64,000 nt of DNA from Patiria miniata. Taxonomy: Eukaryota; Echinodermata; Asteroidea; Valvatida; Asterinidae. Below are positions 34,215-46,041 of this stretch, in pieces (within the stretch, counting starts at the first letter, position 1; every line of letters begins with the position of its first letter). The position numbers and the translations under genes were made by a program. Below the pieces are notes generated by a model, which was not told the origin of the DNA, did not search any database, and saw only the letters and a program-made list of their open reading frames with translations. The stretch is from contig NW_024037074.1 in NCBI RefSeq assembly GCF_015706575.1, positions 26,711,334 through 26,775,333 on the forward strand, read 5' to 3'.

Positions 34215-35943
34215 TATAAGGAATTTAAGACTGGCTCATGAAACCAGTCAGTACGAGTACTAGTAGAATATCAGCAGATATGTCTTGTACCTAGACTATT
34301 CTCCTGTACATTCCCTCCATAGTTCATATTTTTTGTTGGACATGTGCCAGCCAGTCTGATCTTGTGGTTCAGAGATAAAGGTTGTTGGTGGGCACAAGGT
34401 TGAAGAATACTAAATTTTCAGTGAGAATAAACCTAGCTGTTGAAATTAAATCCAGACCTAGGTACAGTGTAGCTATAACTGTGTCTGTTTTAGACTTAAT
34501 TGGCATCCTGTGTAGGATAAAGGTGAGTATATATTGCCTGCAGCCTTGTGTCATTAATTCTTTTGGGTTTACACTGAAACCTCAAATTTTACAGCATATT
34601 TTAGGCCACATCACTGGCAATTGGAAGACTCCAGCTGGATATGGGCGATTAATGTTCAAAGATCATGCCATTTTTGTTGTGGTCATGTACAATCACAGGG
34701 GGTAGGGCCTATTTCAACAGAGTTTTATGTTCAGGTTACAATGGCATTCTGGAATAATGTATGGCTCAACATGTTCAAGTTCTGCTTGTTTCAGAGAATA
34801 TCAAATCATGCAGGGCCTACATTAATTAGCCCCATAAATGTGGCCAATTTACTGGACTACCTCCGTAAATAAAGGCCACGCTTTATTCCACCCTGTACAA
34901 AAACATGTAGAACTTTGTCAAATTTTGATTTTCACATTTAGGCTTAGTTTGTAGTTTATTTTTGCTTTAGAAGCATATATACTCACCCTCTTTATCCTGT
35001 TTATAGGTTAATCAGAAAGTGCTGCCTTTTTCAGATGTCTCTTTTTCGTGAAATTTCCAGATTGGTTTGCACACGTTTGCGTATCAAAATTTCAATATGA
35101 AATTTCACGAAAATTAAGATTTTAAGATTTGTGTTAGTAATGTGTTGTACACGACCCATCTGAGTGACTTGACCTTTAGAGAACATGCATCAAGGCACCA
35201 TGAAGATGGGCTGTATTCATGTAAATCGATGTTAAATTTCCTCTCGTATCTAATTGAGCTGCCCTGTCTGAAGGCAATGGTAATTTAAAGGTTATAATCT
35301 CTGTAACAAAATTTTGTTATAACACAAAATTGTTACTTGTCATTGCAAATAAGACAGATAAAATGTTGTTATATTCTCAGTTTGAACTAAGAAATTTGAG
35401 CTGGCTTTATATGCAACAGTATTGGCTATATTTTATACACACAAGTGAGAAAATTGGGAATTTGGTTGAGGCTGTTTGTATCATGAGAGCCTTATATTGA
35501 ATACAGTCTCTTTGGTTTAATTGTGGATGGAGCCTGAATTGTGCACCAAATATAACAATTAGTGGTTCATTGTGGATCAGGGTGCCACATCTTGCTAATG
35601 TACATGTACTGTACTGTACATGATGGACTGGTTATATTCCATGCATACACTCGCAGCCATTGTGGCAGCCTATAGCTTAAGCTTCCTTTGTTTGTGAAAC
35701 TGCCATTGCCCCACAGTACTTTGTTCAGTTATAGCAAGCTACATGTACATGTATGTACATGCATGTCTGCTCTTACAGACCATATGTACATAGTCAATTC
35801 TGCCTGGTTGTTTGTCTCGTTTTCAACTATACTCTGTTTCAGTGCTGTTTTAGCTATGTATACACATATAGCTGATGCTTTAAGCTGTATTCATGTCATG
35901 GCTATAATTTATAATGTAAACTTTTTGTTTTCGTTGCATGCAG

Positions 35944-37993
35944 GAAATCCAGCAATAACCTGCAATTCATGGTTTGATCACCATCAACTTGACTGGATTG
36001 ATTGTAGAAGTTGGCCTGAGGTGGGTATCAAATACATGTATGTCCAAATCTGTAACAGCCTCGTTGATCGATCTATAGCCTACATTTGGATTGAAGTTGA
36101 TTGAGGAATTAGAACATGTGTCAAAAACTGATTGCCAAGAGCATATGCATGTACTCAGTGAATGTACAATGTAATATGTATGGCAATCAAACCATGCACA
36201 TATAATCCAACTTGTAATTTAAGCCATGATCTGATATATGCCACATAATAGAGTTTATTTTTCAAAAACATATATTGGCTGGCCTACCACATGTACATGT
36301 TTTGTACATGTGTGGCATATGGTTTGAGAAACATGTTTTATTGACAAAAGTATTGTAAAGGCTTTTTTTTTTACTAGCTACTGCATAGATATTGTACAAC
36401 TGTCTACATGAAGCAGCCATATTGTTGATGACCCTTTGACCTTTCAGGGTGATATCTGTGCATACTGCATGTATGATATGAATGCAGATATCGCAACTGG
36501 TGGAAATGAGTCAGTGCAAACGAAGGCTGCAGCATGGGCTTGCATGCAGCCAGACATTGACTCTTATTCAGAGGAAAGGCTCATAAAAAATGGATTCATG
36601 CTAGCACAATTTTACTCCTGGGTGGAGAGACGCAATAAGTCATAAACCTTGATACAAATGCAAGGTTTGTGGTAACACCCTGCAGTGTTTCTTCTGCCCA
36701 TTCAAACGTGAGGTGGCCCACCTCGCTACTTTCAGTGACCACCTCGCTCAATTTTTGCCAATATCACCACCTCGCTGTGAAGATTGGCAAAAAAGGAAAT
36801 ATCAATTGAAAAATTTTCATTTTGTGTAATATATGATCATTTTCCTTTACCTCCATGTATCAAGAACTCACAATTTCGATGTGTTTTTTTAATCATCGCG
36901 CATTTTTGTGAGCGCTGCATTCTTTTCAGTTTGCAGACTGTAAATTTCGTTTCAATCATCAACTTGAATTACCACCTCGCTCAGTTCATTAGCCAGGGGA
37001 AACACTGACACCCTGTGATGAGTAATATCGCTTTTGAGTTGTGTGGTTTTGAGATGAGCCAGTGTGGTTCTGAGAAAAAGTTGATGTTTGGAACGGTGTG
37101 CTCTGTTTGTCATCAGGAGACTGTTGTACTCTTGCTGCATGCAGTTGTTTAGCAAGAGTACGGCAATCTCCTAATGACGAACAGAGTACAGTGCTCAAAA
37201 TGACAATTAACAACTGGTTCTTCTCATAACCACACAACTCATTATATGAGACGCATTTTATTATTCACATGGTGTTACATCAAACCTTCCATTCAATTGT
37301 TCATGTCCGCCATGCAAACTTTTAAGTCTCATTTATCATAAAGCTGTTGTGCAATCCCAACATTAAACAATGTTAAGACTGAAGTTTGTTAATGTTGTGT
37401 ATTATAGTTTTATTTGTCATCCACAACTGATTTTGAAAAGCATTTTGTGATGCACGCGCTGTTTGCTGGATTGTAAATAAATAAATGTTTGGAACTGAAA
37501 ATGAACTGAATGAGTCTCCCTTCATCGAATGTCACATTTTGCATTAAATTTTATATAAATGAACTACTTGTACAGTACATATACAGTACATAGTGTATAT
37601 TTTTGTACATTCTACATGTACACTGAAAGTTCTGTTATTTGCACAAAATAATTGAATGAATCAGTATAGCTCATTGTGTATTAAGGGGATGGCTGTTAGC
37701 AGCAGAAATTCACTCATTTGTTATGGTGGTCGTCTACTAACCCCTTGTAATTTATACTTTCTATTGTACATGCACTTGTACATTTATGCTTTACAATGTA
37801 GGTAACAAGTCTGTTTGGTCAAATGTGAAGAACAAAAAATATAAAGATAGAACAGTGATCACCGATAAAATGGAGCCAAATTTTTGGATGGTTGTCCGTC
37901 GTCAGAGCTGCATGGACAGCAATTACCACGTCAAGCTGGAATGCAGTAAATTCCACGATGATATTGTATGGAGTCAGCATATACGAGCTTGAA
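35944..37993 (+). CDS. Unrecognised small Cys/Trp-rich gene, partial model
   Basis: Three exon-like blocks. Block 1 (35944-36020) reads CNSWFDHHQLDWIDCRSWPE after a CAG acceptor and before a GTGGGT donor. Block 2 (from 36448) starts after TTTCAG in the matching phase: GDICAYCMYDMNADIATGG and on, open to a TAA at 36643. Block 3 (37802-37993) reads SVWSNVKNKKYKDR, FWMVVRRQSCMD and WSQHIRA before TGA. Block 2 can join block 3 only through a weak phase-1 donor at 36500, or block 2 may be a terminal exon with AATAAA near 37477. Paired Cys and many Trp suggest a small extracellular domain, but no family is recognised. The start exon was not found (it should end in phase 1 before 35944). Confidence 0.4.
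37036..37240. mobile_element. Fold-back element
   Basis: The arms run from GAGTTGTGTGGTTTTGAG to CTCATAACCACACAACTC, about 95 bp each, around TACTCTTGCTGCATGCAG. Between blocks 2 and 3 of the unrecognised gene. Confidence 0.8.
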
Positions 37994-38292
37994 GATGATA
38001 CGTTGCTCCACGCGTTTGCTTTCCTTGTTGGTCCCATGGCCAGCCCTGATGAAGGACACTAGAAAGGCCCTACCGTCCAAACATTTAGCTCCATTTCATC
38101 AGTGAGCTCTGCTTTATCTTTATTATTTTTGCTTCACAATATAAACTGTACATGTACATGTATGTACACATGTACATTTGCGTTACAGCTAGGTACGCAC
38201 CTTTGAGCAAAAGCTGTTTCTTTTTTCCAAGCACATGCGCCCAGTTTCTCTGGTGTATGACCCAAAACCACAGTTCATAGAATTTTAAGCTA

Positions 38293-38532
38293 AGGCCAAA
38301 AAGAAAAATAGTTCTGCTTCCGACTATGGCATTAGAAAAAAAAAATTTGGCCAATTTTGTGTGTGTACGATCCTATGAAGGCATCTGTATTTAGTCAAGG
38401 GTACACATGTAAAAGGTAAAAATTGATGGTTTTGGGTGTTTTTTCCTCATTTTTCCAATAAAAAAATTAGGGTACGGGCTCTCAGAATAGGGTAGGTAGG
38501 GAAACCGGAAGCAGAACTATTTATTTTTGGCC
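38293..38532. mobile_element. TA-flanked MITE with AGGCCAAAAA ends
   Basis: AGGCCAAAAAGAAAAATAGT at the left matches the mirror of CTATTTATTTTTGGCC at the right; adjacent TTCTGCTTCCG/CGGAAGCAGAA extend the repeat. TA lies at each side. The AGGCC end is shared with the 21020 family. It lies about 180 bp before the zinc-finger gene's coding exon, probably in a 5' UTR intron. Confidence 0.75.
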
Positions 38533-38723
38533 TAAGTAGACAAGCTCTCCTATGCAAATGTACAATACATTGCATGTACGTGTTCATGTTGATCAGCTGT
38601 CAGCTCTTGAAAAGGTTGTGTACTGGCAATCAAACATATGCATATATACATGTATGAACATTAAGTGATATCATTGTGTTTTCTAATTTGTAAAGGAATA
38701 ATCTCTTTTTCAGATTTTGCAGC

Positions 38724-41700
38724 ATGGAGGACACAGCCCCTGATTTCCAAGATCTTCTTGCTGCTTTTGACATCCCAGACATGAGGGTCAAGATCAGTGA
38801 AGTTCGCTCCTTGGCCCCTGTCTCAACCTCTTCCCCCAATTCGACCACAAAGACGGTCACCACAAGCTCTTCAGCCACTGCTGCCAGCGTGAAACAAGAG
38901 CCAGGCTCATCAGGCGATGGCGATCAGACTCCCTGGCAGGATGCTGGCTTAGTTGACGGTAGGGCACAGGAGACAGAAGAAATGCAAGGGGTTCAAGCTC
39001 AAACCTCCCAGGAGGGGGACCTGCCATTTGAGAGTCCCTTAGCTGTTACGGGGCTGGAGACCGGTGCCCAGACCCTCCTGAATGGGCCAGTCACAAATGG
39101 CAACACCATGGGCAGTGTTGCAATGCCACATTTAGAGACACCCCCATCGTACCAGCACGCAAAAGTCTTCTCATCCACGCTCATGGCAAATTCCTGGGCA
39201 ACTGCAGTCTCTGGAAATACAAACCCGCCAGTAAGCGTGGCTCCCAAACAAGCCAAAACAGACAAGCCCTCATTAGTGTTGGTTTCCCAGGTGAGAGGCA
39301 CCAGACCGATTTCTTCTGCAGCAAGCACCAGGCCATCAGGTGTCATCACATCTCCCATCACCGTGTCTGTAAATGCAAATATGGTGAACAACAACAAGCA
39401 CTCTAAGGCCCCTCCGTTGTTAATGGGCAATAACGTCCAATCTGCAGTCAATAGGGGCAAAACCTCTACAATAATCGTGGACCTTTCCAAATCCACTCAG
39501 GGACTTCAACCAATCACAGGATACCAGATATCGCAGGTCTCGGCTAAGGATCTTCTGAAGCGCATGAACCCTATCCCAAAGTTTGTGCCCAGTCCCAATT
39601 TCAACCAACCCAGGGCAGTGGTAGGGGTTAGAGATGCCAACTCTGTCAAGAAGAGGTACCCATGTGAGGAATGCGGGGACATCTTTCTGATCGAGTCCAG
39701 CCTGAAGTTACACATGGAGCGCCACAGTGTGCACATTGCCTTCAAATGCGTCCTTTGTGTCGGCAGCCGGTGCCTGGTATTCTACAACAAGTGTAGCTTC
39801 CATGCACATCTGCGTTATCACGGTCAACAAAACAAGGTGAAGATCAACTTTAACAGCGCATACATGAATGCCACAGTCTCCTCTCTGACGTACTCCAGGC
39901 CCTCGACCCCGGTGATTGTTTCGGTGTCAGATGCCATTAAGGTCTCTCGTGAAAGTGAGTCAATCAAAAGTAGCACTCCTGACAACCTACATGTAACCTT
40001 GTCGACCAAGGAAACGGAACCAACCAGGATAGCACAACCAACTAGCAAATCTGGCGGTGCCACTATTCTTGTAAGATCTGCTCCGGACGAATTAGGCATC
40101 AATGCTTGCCCGGTATGCTTAATAAGATTCACCTCCGAGTCAGCCCTTCAGTCCCACATGCAGCGCTACCTGCCAAACCAGGATGTAATATGTGATGCCT
40201 GCAAGATGACCCTTCCCAACAGGTGCCAGCTGAGGCTGCACAGCATCATGCACAGCAGCCTAACTGGCAAGTGGACATGCCCTGAATGTGCCAGACCTAT
40301 TTCTTTGCTGAAAGCCTTCCACAACCACATATCCAACAACTGCATGCACTGGTACCGACAGGTGCGCGTGCAGTGCAAGCTGTGCTCCAGAATGGTCGGC
40401 GACTATGTCCAGCACTTAGACAAGGGGCATGAGATGCTGTTCTACAGGTGCGTGTCCTGCTCCATGGCATTCAAGAATCTCCCTGCTCTGAAAGACCATA
40501 GTGAACGGAAGCACAAGGTCCAGCCTGGTGCTCCTCTCTGCCGCATCATCTCCAAATGTCCCTTCTGCGAGACAGTCTTCATGCAGAAGCCGCTGCTGTT
40601 GGCTCACATAAAGATGCACATCCAGCAGGATGGAGCTGCCAAGAGCAGAGCCTGGGTCTACTGCTGTCCAAAGTGCTCCACCACCTTCAGCCACTTGACC
40701 AACTTCAGGAAGCACATGATCACGTCGCACCCCACTGTGAAGCACTTCCACTGTGACTTGTGTCGTCGTAATTTTCCAAGTTATGAGGACCTGGCTTTCC
40801 ACTTTGAGACTGGGAAAAAGGGTGCTGGATCGCCAGCTTCGGTTTGCCTGGCTGCAAAGCTCCGCACTTTCAAGAAAAATCAAGGTCCCATGAACATTTG
40901 TAAAACGGTCACAATAAAACTGTCGGAGGCACCCAGTACATCTAAATCAACCAACGCCACCAAGTCGCCCAATGCATCCAAATCACCCAACGCATCCAAA
41001 TCACCAAACACATCCATGTCTCCTGACGATGTAAAAAAAGAGGAGGAACCCTTGGGTAAACTCTATGTTAAGAAAACCCGAACTTGTCCAGGATGTAAGA
41101 AAAGTGGCAAAGTGGTCTCCTTTTCAAAAGGGGAGGAACTCAGAGCACACATGAGCAAAGCCCATCCAGAAATGAAAATGTCTTCGATCAATCCAGAGGC
41201 ATGTTTCCGATATGTGACCATCAAGCCCAAGGACGACACCAGCAAGAATGCGGATGCCACACCAAGCCCCCACACTACAGAGAGCTCCAATAAGCGGAAG
41301 AGCAGCGGAGAGATGCCATACGACAGCCCCCAGCCAAAGAAGAAGTCCAAGTTTGTCCTCCCCAGTGAGTTCACCTGCGCCAAGATGGATTGCATTTTCC
41401 AATCCAAAGACCGGACCGAGTTCAAGACCCACATTCAGAGTCACCGTCATGCCCCGTCTCTCCCCCAGTGTGAGGAGTGTGGGATGTGCTTCCGAGTGGG
41501 GGCAGCGCTCAAGAGGCATCTTTTCATCCAGCACAGCATCAGGGAATTTGACACCTACATGAGGCTGCTTCGGGGAGCTAGCCCTTCACCTCCACCAGAG
41601 GAAACCACCTCAAGCCCGAAAGCAGTACAAGAGACCTCAGAACAGGTACATGTACTGCCACCAACATCCTCAGCTGGGGTTTCAGACAAACCCACTATCC

Positions 41701-41813
41701 TGGAGTGTCAGGTGTGCTACAAGACATTTCAAAATGAAGGGACCCTACGCACCCACATGCGAAACCATGGCATGGCGTTTATTCGCTCAAAACGCTCTAT
41801 CAGTAGTGATTAA
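38724..41813 (+). CDS. Multi-C2H2 zinc-finger protein of the ZNF532/592/687 family
   Basis: 1029 residues in one uninterrupted frame; a TTTTTCAG acceptor at 38713 shows that a 5' UTR intron precedes it. Residues 5-20 (PDFQDLLAAFDIPD) match the conserved N-terminus of vertebrate ZNF532, ZNF592 and ZNF687, partners of ZMYND8 in a chromatin complex. Residues 20-310 are Ser/Thr/Pro-rich and disordered. About 12 C2H2 fingers follow, some degenerate: YPCEECGDIF (near 312), FKCVLC, NACPVC, VICDAC, WTCPEC, VQCKLC, YRCVSC, SKCPFC, YCCPKC, FHCDLC, RTCPGC (near 787), FTCAKMDC, PQCEEC and LECQVC (near 993). A KSPNAS repeat sits near 750-767 and a basic PKKKSK near 872 could act in nuclear import. Nuclear DNA/chromatin function is inferred from the family. 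One gene may stand for the three vertebrate paralogues. Confidence 0.93.
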   Translation: MEDTAPDFQDLLAAFDIPDMRVKISEVRSLAPVSTSSPNSTTKTVTTSSSATAASVKQEPGSSGDGDQTPWQDAGLVDGRAQETEEMQGVQAQTSQEGDLPFESPLAVTGLETGAQTLLNGPVTNGNTMGSVAMPHLETPPSYQHAKVFSSTLMANSWATAVSGNTNPPVSVAPKQAKTDKPSLVLVSQVRGTRPISSAASTRPSGVITSPITVSVNANMVNNNKHSKAPPLLMGNNVQSAVNRGKTSTIIVDLSKSTQGLQPITGYQISQVSAKDLLKRMNPIPKFVPSPNFNQPRAVVGVRDANSVKKRYPCEECGDIFLIESSLKLHMERHSVHIAFKCVLCVGSRCLVFYNKCSFHAHLRYHGQQNKVKINFNSAYMNATVSSLTYSRPSTPVIVSVSDAIKVSRESESIKSSTPDNLHVTLSTKETEPTRIAQPTSKSGGATILVRSAPDELGINACPVCLIRFTSESALQSHMQRYLPNQDVICDACKMTLPNRCQLRLHSIMHSSLTGKWTCPECARPISLLKAFHNHISNNCMHWYRQVRVQCKLCSRMVGDYVQHLDKGHEMLFYRCVSCSMAFKNLPALKDHSERKHKVQPGAPLCRIISKCPFCETVFMQKPLLLAHIKMHIQQDGAAKSRAWVYCCPKCSTTFSHLTNFRKHMITSHPTVKHFHCDLCRRNFPSYEDLAFHFETGKKGAGSPASVCLAAKLRTFKKNQGPMNICKTVTIKLSEAPSTSKSTNATKSPNASKSPNASKSPNTSMSPDDVKKEEEPLGKLYVKKTRTCPGCKKSGKVVSFSKGEELRAHMSKAHPEMKMSSINPEACFRYVTIKPKDDTSKNADATPSPHTTESSNKRKSSGEMPYDSPQPKKKSKFVLPSEFTCAKMDCIFQSKDRTEFKTHIQSHRHAPSLPQCEECGMCFRVGAALKRHLFIQHSIREFDTYMRLLRGASPSPPPEETTSSPKAVQETSEQVHVLPPTSSAGVSDKPTILECQVCYKTFQNEGTLRTHMRNHGMAFIRSKRSISSD

Positions 41814-42801
41814 ACAAAGAGATCCCTATGGAGTGTTCCAACATATTTTGTGAAACATTTGTAAATTTTTGAGCCTTGAACCTAGCAGTGTGCATAGATG
41901 ATTAGGTCAACAAAATTGATCTGACTTGAAACTGATTTTTGTTCAGTGTGGGTAGGGTTTGGCATCAATTAAGTTAGGCCAGTTTCCATTTTGCTTCTGA
42001 GGTTCAGAATATAAGAAAACTGAGCAATACAAAAAAAGAAAAGGCAATCAACTGAACTCTTTTGAACATCTTGCACGAGTGAAAATGATCCACTGCGATA
42101 GCTTCAAGGGGCCAAGACCCGGGTCTGAGTGTACTGTAGTAATTCCTCAGGCACCTTCTGGCACAACTAAACGCACAAGTTAGGGTCAGTTATGGACAGT
42201 TCATTGAGTCAGATTATTGGTCTTATTTGATTGATTTGGATTCAGTTTCCATCTCTCTTTTGGATTTGATGACGAGAAAATTATATTTGCAGAGCAACTC
42301 AATGTCATATTTTTTGAGAAGATTTATTCTATCTCACCTCCACGCAACTGGTATTCTTCTATGAAAAACACACGTTTCACCTGGAAAAAACATTCTGGAA
42401 CAAAATTTCAACGCACCAATGAATGCAAAAAATCCCAACTGTAGACCGTTTTAAGCCAACCCAACCCAGGCTAACTATTTTAAGACTGTCTAACTTCTAG
42501 ACCGACTGACAGTGACAGCCGCAGAGCTTTAACTGTCTAACACGGCTGGACAGCCGGTTATTGCAATCCGTCCTTGGTCAACCGGACAAGGTTTGGGGGG
42601 GAGGGGCTTAATTTTTTGAGTTAATCTGACTTTAAAAGAAAAGAATTTGTTTGGAAACTTTTGAGTTGTTTTCCTTTTTTTGGGAGGGGGGGGGGGGGCA
42701 GGGGGACCTAGTATTTTGTCGGGTGCTACAAAACAGTATTGAGCATGTTTAGGGAGCTAGATTCCCATCTGTATTAAAACCAAATGTACAGCAAGTTGGA
42801 C

Positions 42802-42807
42802 AATAAA
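42802..42807 (+). promoter_or_regulatory. Candidate poly(A) signal of the zinc-finger gene
   Basis: First AATAAA found after the TGA-free 3' region, about 990 nt past the stop codon, followed by an A run and then a T-rich stretch. Use is inferred. Confidence 0.4.
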
Positions 42808-43653
42808 AAAAAATTGCATTTTGTAATATTCAACTCTGTTACTTAAATTGTACTCAAGATAATTTTGTATACACTACATCAGAAAAGTGAGCTCCAATGC
42901 AAAATACATGTAGTCTGTGCCAATGTATGTAATGCAAAGATGTACCGTGTACATGTACATGTACACGTAGATGTAGAATATAAATATGACAAATAGTCTG
43001 TTAATACATGTACATGCACGGTGACATGTACATGTACATTTAGAACAGGCAGTTGACAGGAATCACAGTTCAATTCAACCAGAGATAATTTCATTACATG
43101 TGTATATAATACTTTAGTTTTTCCGAGTGTTAGAAGAGAAAACAATGAACATGTACATGTAGTAATTAAAAAGCATTTTGTATTCAGAATTTTACTGAAG
43201 TCTGCTAACTGTAATTGTTAATCCTGTGCATTACTTTATTTTCTAAAGATTTGTACATTTCTTCGGAAACAACCATTGCTTATAATTTCCCCATTATTTT
43301 ACATTAATTAACATTTAATAATTTGTAATTAATTTTCAATGTCGACTGGTTTCTGTAGAAATCCAGCAATTTTATTTGTCAAGGGAGTGAACGAGTTTTG
43401 TATTAAGTTGTATTTCGATGCGGTAGGAGCTAATTTTTAATACATTTCCACGCCAAAAAAGTTTACAAATAAGCTTACTATAAGAATTTGTTTCCATATG
43501 GATTTATGTTGTGTTGAATAATACACTGCGCTAATATTGGTCTTTTGCAGCAACAACAGAACTGGTAGAAATCTCAAAAAAGTAATGTGATGTATTTTTT
43601 GGCACACTCATTTTTTCGCACGAAACTTGTACTTTTACCATGTCGGCTGTTGA

Positions 43654-43789
43654 GGCCGGTTTATACTTAGCGCGAAAGCGAAGCAAACTTTGTTATGTCA
43701 ACAATGAGTTCACAGTGTGTCCACCATTGTTGACGACATGAATCTCGCTTCGCATTTGCTTTCGCTTGAAGTACCGGTATGAACTGGCC
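43654..43789. mobile_element. Small hairpin element
   Basis: GGCCGGTTTATACTTAGCG and GTACCGGTATGAACTGGCC are inverted ends; inner CGAAAGCGAAGC / GCTTCGC..GCTTTCG and GTCAACAATG / CATTGTTGAC also pair. Non-coding. Confidence 0.65.
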
Positions 43790-43864
43790 TTTAAGGGGAG
43801 TGTGTAATCTTGGTCCAGTACTGGACTCTTTTGCAGCCAGTCCCGTGACAAACATGGTTAAGTT

Positions 43865-44098
43865 GCCGCGGCAGTGGAGGTCTCTATCAACAAGATGAAT
43901 CAAATCAAGTCTTGGCAATATCGGCAGCCCTACCCGAGGAAATTCCAAGCATACATCACGTGCTATGCATTAGCTTACAATTACAGCGCGCTTGAGGTAC
44001 ATGTACAAATGTACATGTATGCTCAGAATTTCCCCGAGTAGCGCTGCCAATATTGCCAAGACTGGATTTGATTCATCTTGTTGATAGCGACCTGACTG
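43865..44098. mobile_element. Fold-back element
   Basis: Arms CAACAAGATGAATCAAATC and GATTTGATTCATCTTGTTG are exact, and flanking GGTCTCTAT / ATAGCGACC and AGTCTTGGCAATAT / ATATTGCCAAGACT extend the pairing to about 70 bp. The loop contains GTACATGTACAAATGTACAT. Confidence 0.75.
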
Positions 44099-44790
44099 GT
44101 CACATGCTGGCTGTACCGGTAAAAGAGGTATTAATTTCATCCAAATCTTGGACCAGTACTAGGGAGTATCCTGCTGTTTAAAAGGTCACAACAGTTAAAA
44201 TTTAGTGTATCCGTAGAGGTTTTTCCCCCTATGTTTTCTTTATTTCTAAGAAAACAAATTTTATAAATAACAAAATTCATTTCAGCCATGTTTTTCACAC
44301 AACGGCTGTTGCAAGAGTTGATGTATGAATTAAGACGAATTTAAAACTGTTAGGATAGATCTCATTAAAGATGAACTAGTGTTAGAAAATATACAGGTAA
44401 TACACAAGTTACACAAGAATCAAGTGTTTCATTCGCTTCAAAAGCATGTTACTCATGAATGTAAGTAAAAGAGGGAAAAAAGGACTTTTTCTTTCCCATT
44501 AATAGTCTTAGAGTATTATAAATACAGGTATGAATGAGTTTTTTTTTCCCAGTTATGAAGTTGCAATGGAATTGATTTTCTAGAATTTCTTGAATTAAAC
44601 GGTGAATAACCTAAAAGTAACCTCATAACCTTTTAAATGTTATAATAAATACCCAAGACAGTTGACCCTTTCCTATTGGTCAGAAACCGTCATGTAGGTG
44701 GTTTAAAATGGTTGATAAAACACCAACTGGCTTAAACAGTTTATTTCTGCACTATAATGCGTTCTCTGCTGTGCCTGTCAATGTCCATGA

Positions 44791-45027
44791 CCCAATTTCA
44801 CGGCGCCTTCGTCTATTTCATGGAGACCGTAAAGCCTAAGCACAGCAAAAGGCACGCTTACTTCGGAGGAAAAATTTGCTTAACTTAGTGATGTAACAAT
44901 ATAAATCTCCATGCACGCGCGACCATTAGCACGTCCACGCCGTGAAATAGTGCTTAAGGTTTGCAAATTTTTCTGCCATGCTAAGCACAACTTTTCTGCT
45001 GTTAAGCAGCGCCGTGAAATTGGGCCC
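44791..45027. mobile_element. Fold-back element, GGGCCCAATTTCACGG family (copy 3)
   Basis: CCCAATTTCACGGCGCC and GCGCCGTGAAATTGGGCCC are inverted ends; the interior carries TAAGCACA/GTGCTTA words seen in the copies at 20468 and 26105. Confidence 0.8.
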
Positions 45028-45901
45028 ATATAAGGACATTTTAAGCGCTATGCGCGTGAGGCACTTATACCATAGACATGGCTAATTTGTGTTCAAGATC
45101 TACTCGACAAGCTTCACTTTGTTGGGAACCACTTGCACATCTTTAAATTAAAAAAGAAATGTATAAGTGTATTTGTACACCTACATTGTAATATTTAGTT
45201 AATAGAGAATTACATTTCAGTGTTATTTTTGGTGAGATGTGGTAAAACTAATAAAGAATGAATGAATGAACATGAATTACAAAATCGTAGGAAAATTGTG
45301 AAATTTTGACTTGTTTTTGACTTTTTGACCAGAAGGTATTTATGAATGGGAATAAAACCACTTGAGCTTGGCCGATATTGACCAGTTCACGTCGGATGAC
45401 GTGTACACATGCAAAGGTTTTGCGGTATTCTGAACAGATGACCGATAAACACTTGACTAGTTAGCCTGGCGCGAAGTGACTTAATAAAACAATTACAAAA
45501 CCAGATAGGGGCCTGGTCCTTCAATAAAGTGTTATTTTATCTCATTTAGACTAGGGTCCTGTGGAGAAACAACTGGCTTAAATTCTGGGCTCTTTTTCCT
45601 CAACTAGAGCAGAAAACCCTGCACATACACATGGTTAGTACATGTAAATCATTTTAGCTTGCGTGCATGCATGTTCGTCGACAAGTACCGATTCTGTGCT
45701 TGAAAGGTCTGTGCCCAATTACTGTTCTATAGTTCTGCAAGCACAGAATGGTAGTCACAGGTGCAGAACTCTGTAGTTAGCAGACCCATAAAATTGGTTC
45801 TTGATGTTTCCAAGCAATCACATGTTCTTCATTCGAGAAAGTCATTTTCTCAATGGAATGTCTGAAGCACTCTTAAGTTTCAAGATGCTCAACTCCATAT
45901 A

Positions 45902-46041
45902 CAGTGAAATCTCGTTAAGTCAAAACTCAAGGGACAGGTTCAAAATTTGACTTAAGCATGGTTGTATATCATTGTTATACTACTGAAGGGAATGGATTCT
46001 TTGTTTGACTTATTAGAGTTTGACTTATCAAGAGTTCACTA
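45902..46041. mobile_element. pogo-like MITE (diverged)
   Basis: CAGTGAAATCTCGTTAAGTC at the left is the imperfect mirror of GACTTATCAAGAGTTCACTA at the right, with TA before the left end. Similar in style to the elements at 9702 and 34028. Confidence 0.55.

Noticed and set aside
39824..40883. Minus-strand frames of 102-155 codons
   Set aside because: Antisense shadows of the zinc-finger coding exon.
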